57,717 nt of DNA. Origin: Actinobacteria bacterium HGW-Actinobacteria-2. Lineage in GTDB: Bacteria; Actinomycetota; Actinomycetes; Propionibacteriales; Propionibacteriaceae. Each line of letters opens with the position of its first letter. The stretch's first letter is position 1. Made by a program: the position numbers and the translations under genes. The DNA lies in NCBI GenBank assembly GCA_002841335.1, contig PHEY01000011.1, positions 1-57,717 of the forward strand. Reading direction: 5' to 3'. The notes beneath the pieces are model-generated. The model did not search any database. It was given only the letters and a program-made list of their open reading frames with translations, and was not told the DNA's origin. Positions 26,710 to 34,589 of the stretch are shown piece by piece.

Positions 26710-27012
26710 AGGTGCCGCCTTCCGTCGCAATGAACCCACTCTGACGGTTGATTGCCCGGCTGTCAACACGCGCCCAAGGGTTGCCCCTGGATCGGCCAGA
26801 TATGTCCGTGGGGGTGCTTCTTGATACCTCGATGTGCTATTAGGGCCGTCCCCTTTTGCCGGGTAGGCATTACCCGTTTCGAGCGGAAAGAGCTCACCAC
26901 CGGCGTATTCGTGAAGGCGGCCGATGTGGTGTCGGTCGCCCCATTTGGTAGCGGGCTCTGACTTTTGGCGGTCTCGCGGGCCGACGGAGGCCTGGACGAC
27001 AGCGAGGGCTAC
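26710..27012. other. Non-coding gap (303 bp) upstream of the lipoprotein and downstream of the glucosidase
   Basis: It should hold the promoter of the lipoprotein-metalloprotease pair on the minus strand. Short frames in it show no family features. I see no repeat, hairpin of note or RNA gene. Confidence 0.4.
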
Positions 27013-28716
27013 TCAGGCCTGCAACCACACGGTGGCGTCGGCCGGGAGCCAGCCGTCGGTGGTCAGCGGCCCGCTGCTCAGCAGCACCTTGGTGTGAGCA
27101 GGCAGGGGCACCGCGGCGGTGCCGAAGTTCGTCCAGCACTCCAGGCCGTCGCCGCGGGCGAACGCCAGGACGTCCGGGCCGGTCTCCAGCCAGGTGAACT
27201 CGCCTTCGCCGAGGCCGGGATGCGCGGCCCGGATGGCCAAGGCGGCCCGGTACAGCTCGAGGGTCGAACCGTCCCGTCCTTCCTGGACGGACGCGGCGTA
27301 GCGTCCCCAGTCGGCCGGCTGCGGAAGCCACGGTGCGGCGGTCGGCTCGGCGCTGAAGCCGAAGTTCGACTCGGGCCGGTCGGTCCACGGTGGCGGCACG
27401 CGGCAGCCGTCGCGTCCGGGATCGGTGCCGTGGGTCTGGAAGAACACCGGATCCTGCATCGCCTCGGCAGGCAGGTCCTCGACCTCGGGCAGGCCTAACT
27501 CCTCGCCTTCGTAGATGTAGGCGCTGCCGGGCAGCGCGAGCATCAGCAGCGCGGCCGCGCGCGCCCGCCGCAGACCCACCTCGAAGTCGGCTGGACGTCC
27601 GCGGAAGTGCGACAGCAGGCGATCCATCGGCTTCGAGTCGTGCTGGTCGCGGGCATAGCGCGACACCGGCCGGCAGACGTCGTGATTGCCCAACACCCAG
27701 GTGGGCGGGGCGCCGACGGCCGCGTGGGTGGACCTGGTCGCGTCGATCACCGTGCGCAGCGTGGCCGGCAGCCACGGCGCCATCAGGAAGTCGAAGTTGA
27801 ACGCGGTGTGCAGCTCGTCGGCGCGCAGGTAGGCGGCCAGCCGGTGCGCCCGTCCGACCCAGACCTCGCCACAGAAGGCGCGGGCGGGGGAGTACTGATC
27901 GGCGATGGTGCGCCAGCTGCGGAAGATGTCGTGGATGCCGGGCTGGTCCCAGTGCGGATGGTTGATCTCGTCGGGGGTGCCTTCGGCGAAGGGAAACTCG
28001 ATGCCGTCCAGGTCGGGCAGGTTGCTGTCCTTGACCAGGCCGTGAGCCACGTCGATCCGGAAGCCGTCGACGCCGCGATCGAACCAGAAGCGCAAGGTGG
28101 TCTCGAACTCGGCCTTGATGTCGGCATTGTCCCAGTTCACGTCGGGCTGTTCGGGGGTGAACAGGTGCAGGTACCACTCGCCCGGCGTCCCGTCGGGGTG
28201 GGTGGTGCGCGTCCAGGCGGGGCCGCCGAAGGTGCTCTGCCAGTCGTTGGGCGGCAGTTCGCCCTCGGTGCCGCGGCCGGGACGGAAGATGTAGCGGTCG
28301 CGGGCCGGCGTCCCGGGTTCGGCGGCGAGCGCCTCGATGAAGAAGATGTGCTGGTCAGAGGTGTGATTCGGGACGATGTCGATGATCACTTTGATGCCCA
28401 GGGCGTGCGCCTCGGCGATCATCGCGTCGGCTTCGCCCAGGGTGCCGAAGACCGGCTCGATGTCGCGGTAGTTGGAGACGTCGTAACCCGCGTCCTTCAT
28501 CGGGGACGGGAACCACGGGCTGATCCAGATCGCGTCGATGCCGAGCGCGGCCAGGTAGTTGAGGCGTCCGCGGATGCCGGCGACGTCGCCCACGCCGTCC
28601 CCGTTGGCGTCGGCGAAGCTGCGCGGATAGATCTGGTAGACCACCGCGTTGCGCCACCAGGTGGGCAGCTCGTTGCGACGCGTGGTCAGCGGATGGGGAA
28701 TCGCGGTGGCGGTCAT
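27013..28716 (-). CDS. GH13 alpha-glucosidase / oligo-1,6-glucosidase
   Basis: 567 residues from the ATG at 28716 (GAGAAGG 7 bases upstream). The (beta/alpha)8 domain starts with WWRNAVVYQIYPRSFADANGDGVGD. Conserved GH13 regions are DIVPNHTS (region I), GFRIDVAHGL with the nucleophile Asp, FCGEVWVG with the acid/base Glu, and VLGNHDVCR with the transition-state Asp. A C-terminal beta domain follows. It hydrolyses alpha-glucosidic bonds of maltose/isomaltose-type oligosaccharides or acts as a transglucosidase. There is no signal peptide, so it is cytoplasmic. A tail of a close relative survives at 23508-23609. Confidence 0.93.
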   Translation of the reverse strand: MTATAIPHPLTTRRNELPTWWRNAVVYQIYPRSFADANGDGVGDVAGIRGRLNYLAALGIDAIWISPWFPSPMKDAGYDVSNYRDIEPVFGTLGEADAMIAEAHALGIKVIIDIVPNHTSDQHIFFIEALAAEPGTPARDRYIFRPGRGTEGELPPNDWQSTFGGPAWTRTTHPDGTPGEWYLHLFTPEQPDVNWDNADIKAEFETTLRFWFDRGVDGFRIDVAHGLVKDSNLPDLDGIEFPFAEGTPDEINHPHWDQPGIHDIFRSWRTIADQYSPARAFCGEVWVGRAHRLAAYLRADELHTAFNFDFLMAPWLPATLRTVIDATRSTHAAVGAPPTWVLGNHDVCRPVSRYARDQHDSKPMDRLLSHFRGRPADFEVGLRRARAAALLMLALPGSAYIYEGEELGLPEVEDLPAEAMQDPVFFQTHGTDPGRDGCRVPPPWTDRPESNFGFSAEPTAAPWLPQPADWGRYAASVQEGRDGSTLELYRAALAIRAAHPGLGEGEFTWLETGPDVLAFARGDGLECWTNFGTAAVPLPAHTKVLLSSGPLTTDGWLPADATVWLQA

Positions 28717-28783
28717 CGTTGAACCTTCTCTGCCGGGACGGGGCACTAGCCAAGATAGTGCCCCGCCAGGGTCTACCAGCGGA

Positions 28784-29260
28784 TCAGAGCAGAGCGCGGA
28801 TGTCGGCCTCGATGGCTGACGGCTCGACCGTCGGGGCGTAACGCCGCACGACTTTGCCCTCGCGATTCAGCAGGAACTTGGTGAAGTTCCACTTGATCGC
28901 GTCGCCCAAGATGCCGCCCTGCTCGCTGCGGAGCCAGGCGAACAGCGGGTGCGCGTTGTCGCCGTTGACGTCGATTTTGGCGAACATCGGGAAGGTGACG
29001 CCGTAGTTGAGCTGGCAGAAGTCTGCGGTCTCGGCGTTGTCGTCGAACTCCTGATGATTGAACTGGTCACAGGGGAAGCCGAGGACGACCAGACCGTCGT
29101 CCTTGAGGTCGTCGTACAGCTTCTCCAGGCCGCCGAACTGCGGAGTGAAGCCGCACTTGCTCGCGGTGTTGACCACCAGGACGACCTTGCCGAGGTAGGC
29201 GGATAGGTCCTGCGGGGTGCCGGTGATCGTGTTGGCGTGGAAGTCGGAAAGTGTGGTCAT
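28784..29260 (-). CDS. Glutathione peroxidase family (thiol peroxidase)
   Basis: 158 residues, normal for bacterial GPx. It reduces hydroperoxides. Active-site Cys36 lies in NTASKCGFTPQ, with a second Cys64 in GFPCDQF that probably resolves it, and the Trp-Asn of KWNFTKFL complete the tetrad. It has Cys rather than selenocysteine. Actinobacteria lack glutathione, so thioredoxin or mycothiol-linked reduction is more likely than glutathione. AAGGAG lies 6 bases before the ATG. Confidence 0.93.
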   Translation of the reverse strand: MTTLSDFHANTITGTPQDLSAYLGKVVLVVNTASKCGFTPQFGGLEKLYDDLKDDGLVVLGFPCDQFNHQEFDDNAETADFCQLNYGVTFPMFAKIDVNGDNAHPLFAWLRSEQGGILGDAIKWNFTKFLLNREGKVVRRYAPTVEPSAIEADIRALL

Positions 29261-29322
29261 GATTGCTCCTTACCCCAAAGTGAAGGGCTGAGCAGTGCGG
29301 ACTATTCCCCGGCGGCAAGAGT

Positions 29323-29362
29323 GAGGGCGATTGTGCACCGAACTCGGTGCGAAATCGCCCTC
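29323..29362 (-). terminator. Strong terminator hairpin after the nitrilase-family gene
   Basis: GAGGGCGATT/AATCGCCCTC encloses GCACCG AACT CGGTGC, giving about 16 base pairs. It starts at the stop codon of the upstream gene on the minus strand. Confidence 0.8.
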
Positions 29363-30147
29363 TAACTCAACGGACGTGCGTGCTGCAGGATCGGCAGCCG
29401 CTCCCGGACGCCGGCGACCTGGGTGAGGTCGATCTCCAGCACCGACAGCTCGGGGTTGGAACTCAGCTCTACCCACACATTGCCGGTGGGGCCGACGACC
29501 AGCGAGTGCCCGATGCCGGTGGGGACCGGGCCGTCGCCGCTGGCTGGCGGCTTGGCCTGGTCGACGGCGATGACGTACGCGGTGGCGTCCATGGCGCGGG
29601 CGGTGACCAGGGTGCGCCACTGGTGGAGCTTGTCGGCGCCGTCCGCCCAGGAGGCGGGCAGCAGGATCGCCTCAGCGCCAGCGGCGGCCAGATGAGTGAA
29701 CAGGTGCGGGAAGCGGACGTCGTAGCAGGTGGCCAGTCCGAAGCGGTGGCCGCCGAGGTCGAAGGTGACCGCGACCTCGCCCGCCTTGATCTGGCGGGAT
29801 TCGGCGTAGCCCAGCGCGTCGAACAGATGCAGCTTGTCGTAGCGGGCCTCAGCCCCGCCGGTGACCAGCAGGGTGTTGTGCACCTGGGGGCCGTCGGTGG
29901 GGGTGAACATGCCGGCCACGATGGTCACCCCGTTGTCGGCGGCCAGCTCGCGGACCGCGCTGGCCCACGGTCCGTCAAACGGTTCGGCCGCTTCGGCGCG
30001 GGGACGGGCGAAGGAGCACATGGTGGCCTCGGGGAAGACGACCAACTCGGCATTCGCGGCGACGGCGCGCTCGACCATCGCCGCGACCAACTCCAGGTTG
30101 GTCGCCGGGTCGATGGTGGAGAGCAACTGCCCCAAAGCGATCCGCAT
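29362..30147 (-). CDS. Carbon-nitrogen hydrolase (nitrilase superfamily)
   Basis: 261 residues with the complete Glu-Lys-Cys triad: Glu40 in VFPEA, Lys105 in YDKLHLFD and Cys141 in LATCYDVRFP. The second Glu in the PASWADG region and the VVGPTGNVW block also fit. The length and the DVRFP after Cys place it among omega-amidase or deaminated-glutathione-amidase-like enzymes that hydrolyse small amides. It is cytoplasmic. The exact amide is not predictable. It is a single gene ended by its own hairpin. Confidence 0.9.
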   Translation of the reverse strand: MRIALGQLLSTIDPATNLELVAAMVERAVAANAELVVFPEATMCSFARPRAEAAEPFDGPWASAVRELAADNGVTIVAGMFTPTDGPQVHNTLLVTGGAEARYDKLHLFDALGYAESRQIKAGEVAVTFDLGGHRFGLATCYDVRFPHLFTHLAAAGAEAILLPASWADGADKLHQWRTLVTARAMDATAYVIAVDQAKPPASGDGPVPTGIGHSLVVGPTGNVWVELSSNPELSVLEIDLTQVAGVRERLPILQHARPLS

Positions 30148-30190
30148 GGATCAACTCTGGTCGGTCAGGCTGGTACCCGCAAGGCTCCAC

Positions 30191-30312
30191 CACCCCCGCT
30201 GGTTGAGCAGCCCCTTCCCACCGCTGGTTGAGCAGGCCGCGAAGCGGCCGTGTCGAAACCCACCCCCGTTGGTTGAGCAGCGAGCGAAGCCCGCGTGTCG
30301 AAACCACACCCC
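30191..30312. repeat. Cluster of three REP-like units
   Basis: Three copies of (C)CGCTGGTTGAGCAG or CGTTGGTTGAGCAG lie in a row; the last two continue through GCGAAGC-type hairpin loops to CGTGTCGAAACC. The units are at about 30196-30212, 30222-30260 and 30266-30305. They run up to the start of a beheaded sigma-factor frame. Confidence 0.8.
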
Positions 30313-30496
30313 CGCGACCCGGCGCAAGGCGCGGCAGCGCCGCGTGATGGTCCTGCGGTATCTGGAGGACCTGCCTGAGGCCGAGGTCGCCAAGCACCTG
30401 GGCATCAGCGTTGGTGCTGTGAAGTCTGCCTGCTCACGCGGACTTGCGACGTTGCGAGAAAGCCATGCCGCTGCGACGGAAGGGATGTTGGGATGA
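30308..30496 (+). pseudogene. ECF sigma factor remnant, region 4 only
   Basis: The frame reads ...RRKARQRRVMVLRYLEDLPEAEVAKHLG... then ISVGAVKSACSRGLATLRE to a stop at 30494-30496. This is the region 4 helix-turn-helix of an ECF (SigE-like) sigma factor. Region 2 and the gene start are missing; upstream of about 30308 lies REP-like repeat. There is no plausible start codon with a ribosome site, so it is probably inactive. The stop overlaps the next gene (ATGA), which is the usual sigma/anti-sigma coupling. Confidence 0.8.
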
Positions 30497-31473
30497 ACGA
30501 TCTGGAAGAGCGCCTCCGCGCTGATTTCGAGTTGGCAACCGCCGACATCGACTACGCCATCAACCCCGACGACGTCCTGCAGGCCGGACGGATCGCGCGA
30601 CGTCGGCGCGCCTTGGGGCGCGTGGCCGCTGTCGCCGCGGCGGTGGTCGGCCTATTCGGGGTCTCGGTCTATGTGGCACCGCCGCTGATCGCGCAGATCC
30701 TGGATCACCAGACCATGGAGGTCGACAGTCAGTTCCAGTGGGACAAGACCCGCTCGGAGTTCGATCAACTATCGGTGAAGCTCGAGCGCAAGGACGATGT
30801 CGTGACCGCGACGGCCACCGGCTCTCGTGACGGGGCGGTGGTGGCCACCAGGTCGTGGACGGTGCCGAGCGATCTTTCCCCGACGCGAATGGCTCTGGGG
30901 CGGCGGGCCGTGATCGCGATCCTGCCCGGCGAGGTGGAGCAGGTCGCACTCATGCAGGGCATGGGCGGCTCGGGCGGGTCGCATCAGTGGATGTCGTCTT
31001 TCGGGGTCACGTTGGTGGCGACGCAGCTGCAATCGGCGTTGCCCGAGCCACAGACCTTGGATTGGGTGTGGCTGGACGCGAGCGGCGACGTCCGTTCGAT
31101 CGACGGGACGCCGGCGGTCAAGTTCGCCTTCGGCGGGGAGACCTATGTGGTCTTCAAGAGCCAACGGATGAACGAGGTGGGTTTGGTGGGGCACTTCGCC
31201 TTCCAGCTCTCCGACGTCACCGACGATTCGATGCTGGACGGGGCCGTCTCCTGGGGCGGGACCGACGCCGTGTCGTGGCAGCTGGGGGTGCTGCCAGCGG
31301 GTGCTCACGACGTCCAGCCGAAGCTGTCGAAGCCGGACGGTGACTGGGCCGGAGTGGCGCTGAGTGACGGCACGGTAGTCGTGCTGGCGCGGGTGCCGGG
31401 GGAGCCCAAGCAGGTGGTGACGTCGCTGAGCTACGTCCGCGCGGACGGGACGCTGGTGAAGGTCCACCGCTGA
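30493..31473 (+). CDS. Putative anti-sigma factor / single-pass membrane protein
   Basis: 326 residues. A cytoplasmic N-terminus of about 40 residues (LEERLRADFELATADI..., RIARRRRALGR) is followed by one membrane helix (about 42-62) and a large extracytoplasmic domain with no recognised family. The ATG overlaps the stop of the sigma remnant by 4 bases, the arrangement typical of ECF sigma/anti-sigma pairs. There is no ZAS zinc motif. Because its cognate sigma is truncated, it may have lost its partner or control another sigma. Function by context only. Confidence 0.6.
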   Translation: MNDLEERLRADFELATADIDYAINPDDVLQAGRIARRRRALGRVAAVAAAVVGLFGVSVYVAPPLIAQILDHQTMEVDSQFQWDKTRSEFDQLSVKLERKDDVVTATATGSRDGAVVATRSWTVPSDLSPTRMALGRRAVIAILPGEVEQVALMQGMGGSGGSHQWMSSFGVTLVATQLQSALPEPQTLDWVWLDASGDVRSIDGTPAVKFAFGGETYVVFKSQRMNEVGLVGHFAFQLSDVTDDSMLDGAVSWGGTDAVSWQLGVLPAGAHDVQPKLSKPDGDWAGVALSDGTVVVLARVPGEPKQVVTSLSYVRADGTLVKVHR

Positions 31474-31480
31474 TGCGCAC

Positions 31481-31522
31481 CCGGTGGGTCGGCCTCGATT
31501 GGAGTCGAGACCGACCCACCGG
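31481..31522 (+). terminator. Strong hairpin after the anti-sigma-like gene
   Basis: CCGGTGGGTCGG pairs with CCGACCCACCGG, with an inner CTCGA/TCGAG helix and a 6-base loop. It lies between the stop at 31473 and tRNA-Ser. Confidence 0.85.
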
Positions 31523-31535
31523 TAGCATCTCCGAC

Positions 31536-31623
31536 GGAGGATTCGCCTAGAGGCCTATGGCGCTCGCTTGGAAAGCGGGTTGGGTTCACGCCCTCACGAG
31601 TTCGAATCTCGTATCCTCCGCCA
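31536..31623 (+). tRNA. tRNA-Ser (anticodon GGA), CCA encoded
   Basis: Acceptor stem GGAGGAT/ATCCTCC, anticodon stem CTCGC/GCGGG around the loop TTGGAAA (anticodon GGA), a long variable arm, a T-loop TTCGAAT, discriminator G and a genomic CCA. It marks the left edge of the accessory block. Confidence 0.97.
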
Positions 31624-31632
31624 AGGGTGAAG

Positions 31633-31670
31633 CCGGCTTTGGCCCAGACTGAATCGTCTGTCAGAGCCGG
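31633..31670 (+). terminator. Terminator after tRNA-Ser
   Basis: CCGGCT/AGCCGG outer stem with inner CAGAC/GTCTG helix, followed by TTCTGTTGT. It starts 10 bases after the tRNA end. Confidence 0.65.
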
Positions 31671-31782
31671 TTCTGTTGTCGGCGGAGTGCTTCAGGGGCT
31701 CTGAGGTTGCCAATCGCGAGTCCCCGGTGCCGGAACTGGCTGCTCGGGATCTGCCCAGCGTCCCGCGGCAGCGCCATTGAGG

Positions 31783-32364
31783 CTAGAGCGAGCGCGCCAC
31801 CGGTCTCGTCGGGCGCTTCTCTCCCAACTGTGCCCGGGGTGATACGGCGGCGGGCAGAGGCGTGCGCCCCGCCGCTGGTGCCGGAGTTGGGACTGCGACA
31901 AGCACATGAGCGAGTCGCTCTTCGAAGCTGCCCCCAGGGGTCCGACCGTGGGCGTCTGCCACAAACTGATGCCAGCGGGACGGATGCCTCGGCTCGCCGC
32001 CGACCATCCAGATCGTTTCATGGCCGGCAGCGGCAGCTGCGGTATAGAGCCATTGCGCGCGGCGAGCCCGCTCGCACCGGAATGCCCCCGAGGCACCCGC
32101 TACGCCCCATCCAGCCAGAACTCCATCCGCGAGGCTGAGTTGCGTCGCAATCTGTGATTGGTTGGCGGGCCAAGGCGAATGGCTATCAAGGTGGTTGAGC
32201 TCGATAACATCCATAGTTCGATCGGCGAATAGGTTCGCGATCGTAAGGTCGCCAAAGCCGAGAACCGCTGCCGCGCGCTGTACTGCTCCGAGCGTGCGTG
32301 CGCCCGAGGTGGAGCGGGGCGGATTGAGCAGCACCGCGAGGAGCCGAAGCTGGTTGACGGCCAT
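31783..32364 (-). CDS. DUF1643-like protein, last gene of the ParB-methyltransferase operon
   Basis: 193 residues. The order of motifs matches DUF1643: LLAVLLNPPRST near the start, GFGDLTIANLFADR, VLAGWGVAGASG, then IWMVGGEPRHPSRW. Relatives end near the RHP motif; here about 55 more residues, rich in Pro/Ala/Arg, follow. The start ATG lies 9 bases after the methyltransferase stop and no ribosome site is visible, so translation is probably coupled. DUF1643 proteins are small, often phage- or island-borne, with no settled function. The 159 bp between its stop and the tRNA-Ser end hold only the tRNA terminator. Confidence 0.7.
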   Translation of the reverse strand: MAVNQLRLLAVLLNPPRSTSGARTLGAVQRAAAVLGFGDLTIANLFADRTMDVIELNHLDSHSPWPANQSQIATQLSLADGVLAGWGVAGASGAFRCERARRAQWLYTAAAAAGHETIWMVGGEPRHPSRWHQFVADAHGRTPGGSFEERLAHVLVAVPTPAPAAGRTPLPAAVSPRAQLGEKRPTRPVARSL

Positions 32365-32373
32365 CGAGATGCG

Positions 32374-33720
32374 TCAGTTGGTGCGCGAGAGTCGGTCATG
32401 TGCGGCGTCCGGGCCGCCGTCCTTGTAGGGCTCTTCCCAGTCGACTTCTGCGTCCAGATCCCTCACTCTCCCGCCCTTGCGGGCAAGCACTAGCACGCAA
32501 TCCTTGTCCGTCGCTTGGCCTTTGGTGTCGCCCCAGATGCGGCTCACTTTCTTGTCGACTGGGAGCTGGTCCTCTATCAGATCTATGAGCTGCAGTTCGG
32601 TGGCGTCGCCAAGGTCTGCCCAGACCTGCTCGGCTAGTGGCACCCGTTCCTTCCCAGGCTCGACGACGTCGCCGATCACAATGGCCGCGACACCGTTCGG
32701 TGAGAGTGACCGCTCAACGCCAGCGAGCAGTCTCCGTGTGAACTGCATGTATGCGTCGTAGCCATGCCGATGGTCAAGGACGCCATCGAGCTTCCTACGA
32801 CCTTCGCCTCGATCCCGACCGACCTCGTCGACTCCAAGCAGCCACAGGCGTATCCAGTTGGACGTGCCGTAGTTGACGACCCGGAGATATGGCGGCGACG
32901 TAACCAGGAGGTCGATGGAGCCGGGCTCTACTGGGCCAGCGGAGAGAAGGACCGAAGCGTCTTCAAAGTAGGTGACCCCGGCTGCACCATCCACCGCATC
33001 GAGGTACAGCCGGGCAAGCTTGTCGCGGAGCCGCTCGAAGACATCTTGCTCGAGTTTGCCGAGACTGTTTTCGCGGATGAACTTCCGCACGTAGTTCGGT
33101 GACATGCTGAACGTGTTCGGCATTGAAATGCTCAGGTATTGAGAGGTGCCATCCTGCCGATGTGCGCCGTGCATGATGCCTGATAGTGCGCCCGCAATCA
33201 TGCGCTTCTCTTGCGACCACTCCACCATGGGTTCGCTAAGAAGGTAGTCGCGGATGTAATTGAGCTGCTTGAGCGTGCTCGGGTGGTAGAGCATCTGGAT
33301 GTCGGGCGAGACATCAGGGTCGTCGCTGGGTGTTGCATAGCCCTTCTCCAAATCGGCGACTGCTTTCATGACGTCGAGCCAGGTTGGCGGGTCCGCTTTG
33401 GCACCCGATAGGACGTAGGCAAGTGGGTTCAGGTCATTACTGATCGTCCGGCGACCCTCGACACGGGCCTGAAGCGGCACCGTTCCGCGCCCACTGAAAG
33501 GGTCGATGACCAGATCTCCCGGCACGGAGTAGCGTTGAATGAAGTAGTGCGCGAGCTTCGCGGGGAACATCCCGTGGTAGGAGCACATCGTGTGCATCGA
33601 GTGCCCCCAGCGCGTGCTTGCGGCGTGCCAAAGAGGTCCGTTGCTCGTCGTTCCTCCATCTGTCGAGTCCGGCTCGGGTGCGTCGAAGAACGCGCCTTCT
33701 GGGTCAAAATCGGTAGTCAT
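32374..33720 (-). CDS. DNA methyltransferase (N4-cytosine/N6-adenine type)
   Basis: 448 residues. The S-adenosylmethionine site is DPFSGRGT (residues 73-80), preceded by HTMCSYHGMFPAKLAHYFI. The catalytic motif is TSPPY (274-278), followed by LRVVNYGTSNWIRLWLLG. The order is motif I first and motif IV about 200 residues later, so any target-recognition segment probably lies between them. The TSPPY motif indicates amino-group methylation, N4-cytosine or N6-adenine. The start overlaps the preceding ParB-like stop (ATGA). No restriction nuclease is recognisable in the neighbourhood. Confidence 0.9.
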   Translation of the reverse strand: MTTDFDPEGAFFDAPEPDSTDGGTTSNGPLWHAASTRWGHSMHTMCSYHGMFPAKLAHYFIQRYSVPGDLVIDPFSGRGTVPLQARVEGRRTISNDLNPLAYVLSGAKADPPTWLDVMKAVADLEKGYATPSDDPDVSPDIQMLYHPSTLKQLNYIRDYLLSEPMVEWSQEKRMIAGALSGIMHGAHRQDGTSQYLSISMPNTFSMSPNYVRKFIRENSLGKLEQDVFERLRDKLARLYLDAVDGAAGVTYFEDASVLLSAGPVEPGSIDLLVTSPPYLRVVNYGTSNWIRLWLLGVDEVGRDRGEGRRKLDGVLDHRHGYDAYMQFTRRLLAGVERSLSPNGVAAIVIGDVVEPGKERVPLAEQVWADLGDATELQLIDLIEDQLPVDKKVSRIWGDTKGQATDKDCVLVLARKGGRVRDLDAEVDWEEPYKDGGPDAAHDRLSRTN

Positions 33721-34589
33721 TTGAGGTATGCCCTAAACGCCTCAGCGGCCATCTTGAGGACCGGGTCAGACGTGTCGCGGGACACTCGGCTAAGGTTCTG
33801 CACGGCGGCCCTCGTGCTGCGCGCCTTCGCCGGTTCGTTGCGGATGGCCCGGCGAGTGCCAAGGGTCTTCTTGACGTCCCGGAGCTCGGAGTCTTCTCTG
33901 TAGTACTGGTCATCCAGCGCACCGGTTATTGACTCAACGTCTGCTGTTAGGTATCGCGCCCCGTGCCCTTGACGCGCCGACAGGATCATGCGCTCGGCCC
34001 AGGGCTCTGCGGCCTCACCGTCGCCGGCAAGCTGCTGGAGGACGAGCCGCAGCCCTTGAGCTGTAAGGCGTTGCCATGCAAACGGGTTGGAGGCGGGGAA
34101 CACGCCGAGATCCATCAGTTCGACAACCTTCACAAACAGCCCGTCCCGCTGCATGAGCCGCCACAACCCGGTGTAGTTACGAAGCGTGGCCGGAGACACG
34201 CCGATGTAGCGGGCGATATCGATCTTCTTGACCTTCTCGGTCTGGTGTAAATGCTCGACGAGGGTGGCCAGTTGGCTTGGTAAGAGGTCTTGGTAGATGT
34301 CTGTCTGGTAGCGGATCTCGTAGCGTCGCGCATAGTCGGTCAGATAGGCAGGCACGACTGCGAAAACCGTTGGGTCATCCTCACGAATCGCGGCAATGGC
34401 GCGAACCCGCATGGTGCCATCTACGACCAGGTACTTCCCCGATGGCATCTGAGCCACCTTGATCGGCTCTGCCAGCCCGATCTCTTCGATCGAGGAACGG
34501 AGCCGTTCCTCGAACTGCTTCGCGCTACCGGATCTGCGGAGCTCATCGCTAATGACGAGTTCGCTCGGGGCAACGTCAATAAGCATCAT
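33717..34589 (-). CDS. ParB/Srx-domain DNA-binding protein, copy 2
   Basis: 290 residues. The N-terminal ParB/Srx domain shows LRSSIEEIGLAEPIKV, GKYLVVDGTMRVRAIAAI (in place of the usual GHRR-type motif) and a helix-turn-helix VKKIDIARYIGVSPATLRNYTGLWRLM at about residues 117-145. The second half is helical with no known domain. ParB/Srx domains bind and hydrolyse CTP in chromosome-segregation proteins; the altered motif leaves that open here. It is coupled by 4-base overlaps to the ParB-like gene before it and the methyltransferase after it. Confidence 0.8.
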   Translation of the reverse strand: MMLIDVAPSELVISDELRRSGSAKQFEERLRSSIEEIGLAEPIKVAQMPSGKYLVVDGTMRVRAIAAIREDDPTVFAVVPAYLTDYARRYEIRYQTDIYQDLLPSQLATLVEHLHQTEKVKKIDIARYIGVSPATLRNYTGLWRLMQRDGLFVKVVELMDLGVFPASNPFAWQRLTAQGLRLVLQQLAGDGEAAEPWAERMILSARQGHGARYLTADVESITGALDDQYYREDSELRDVKKTLGTRRAIRNEPAKARSTRAAVQNLSRVSRDTSDPVLKMAAEAFRAYLK

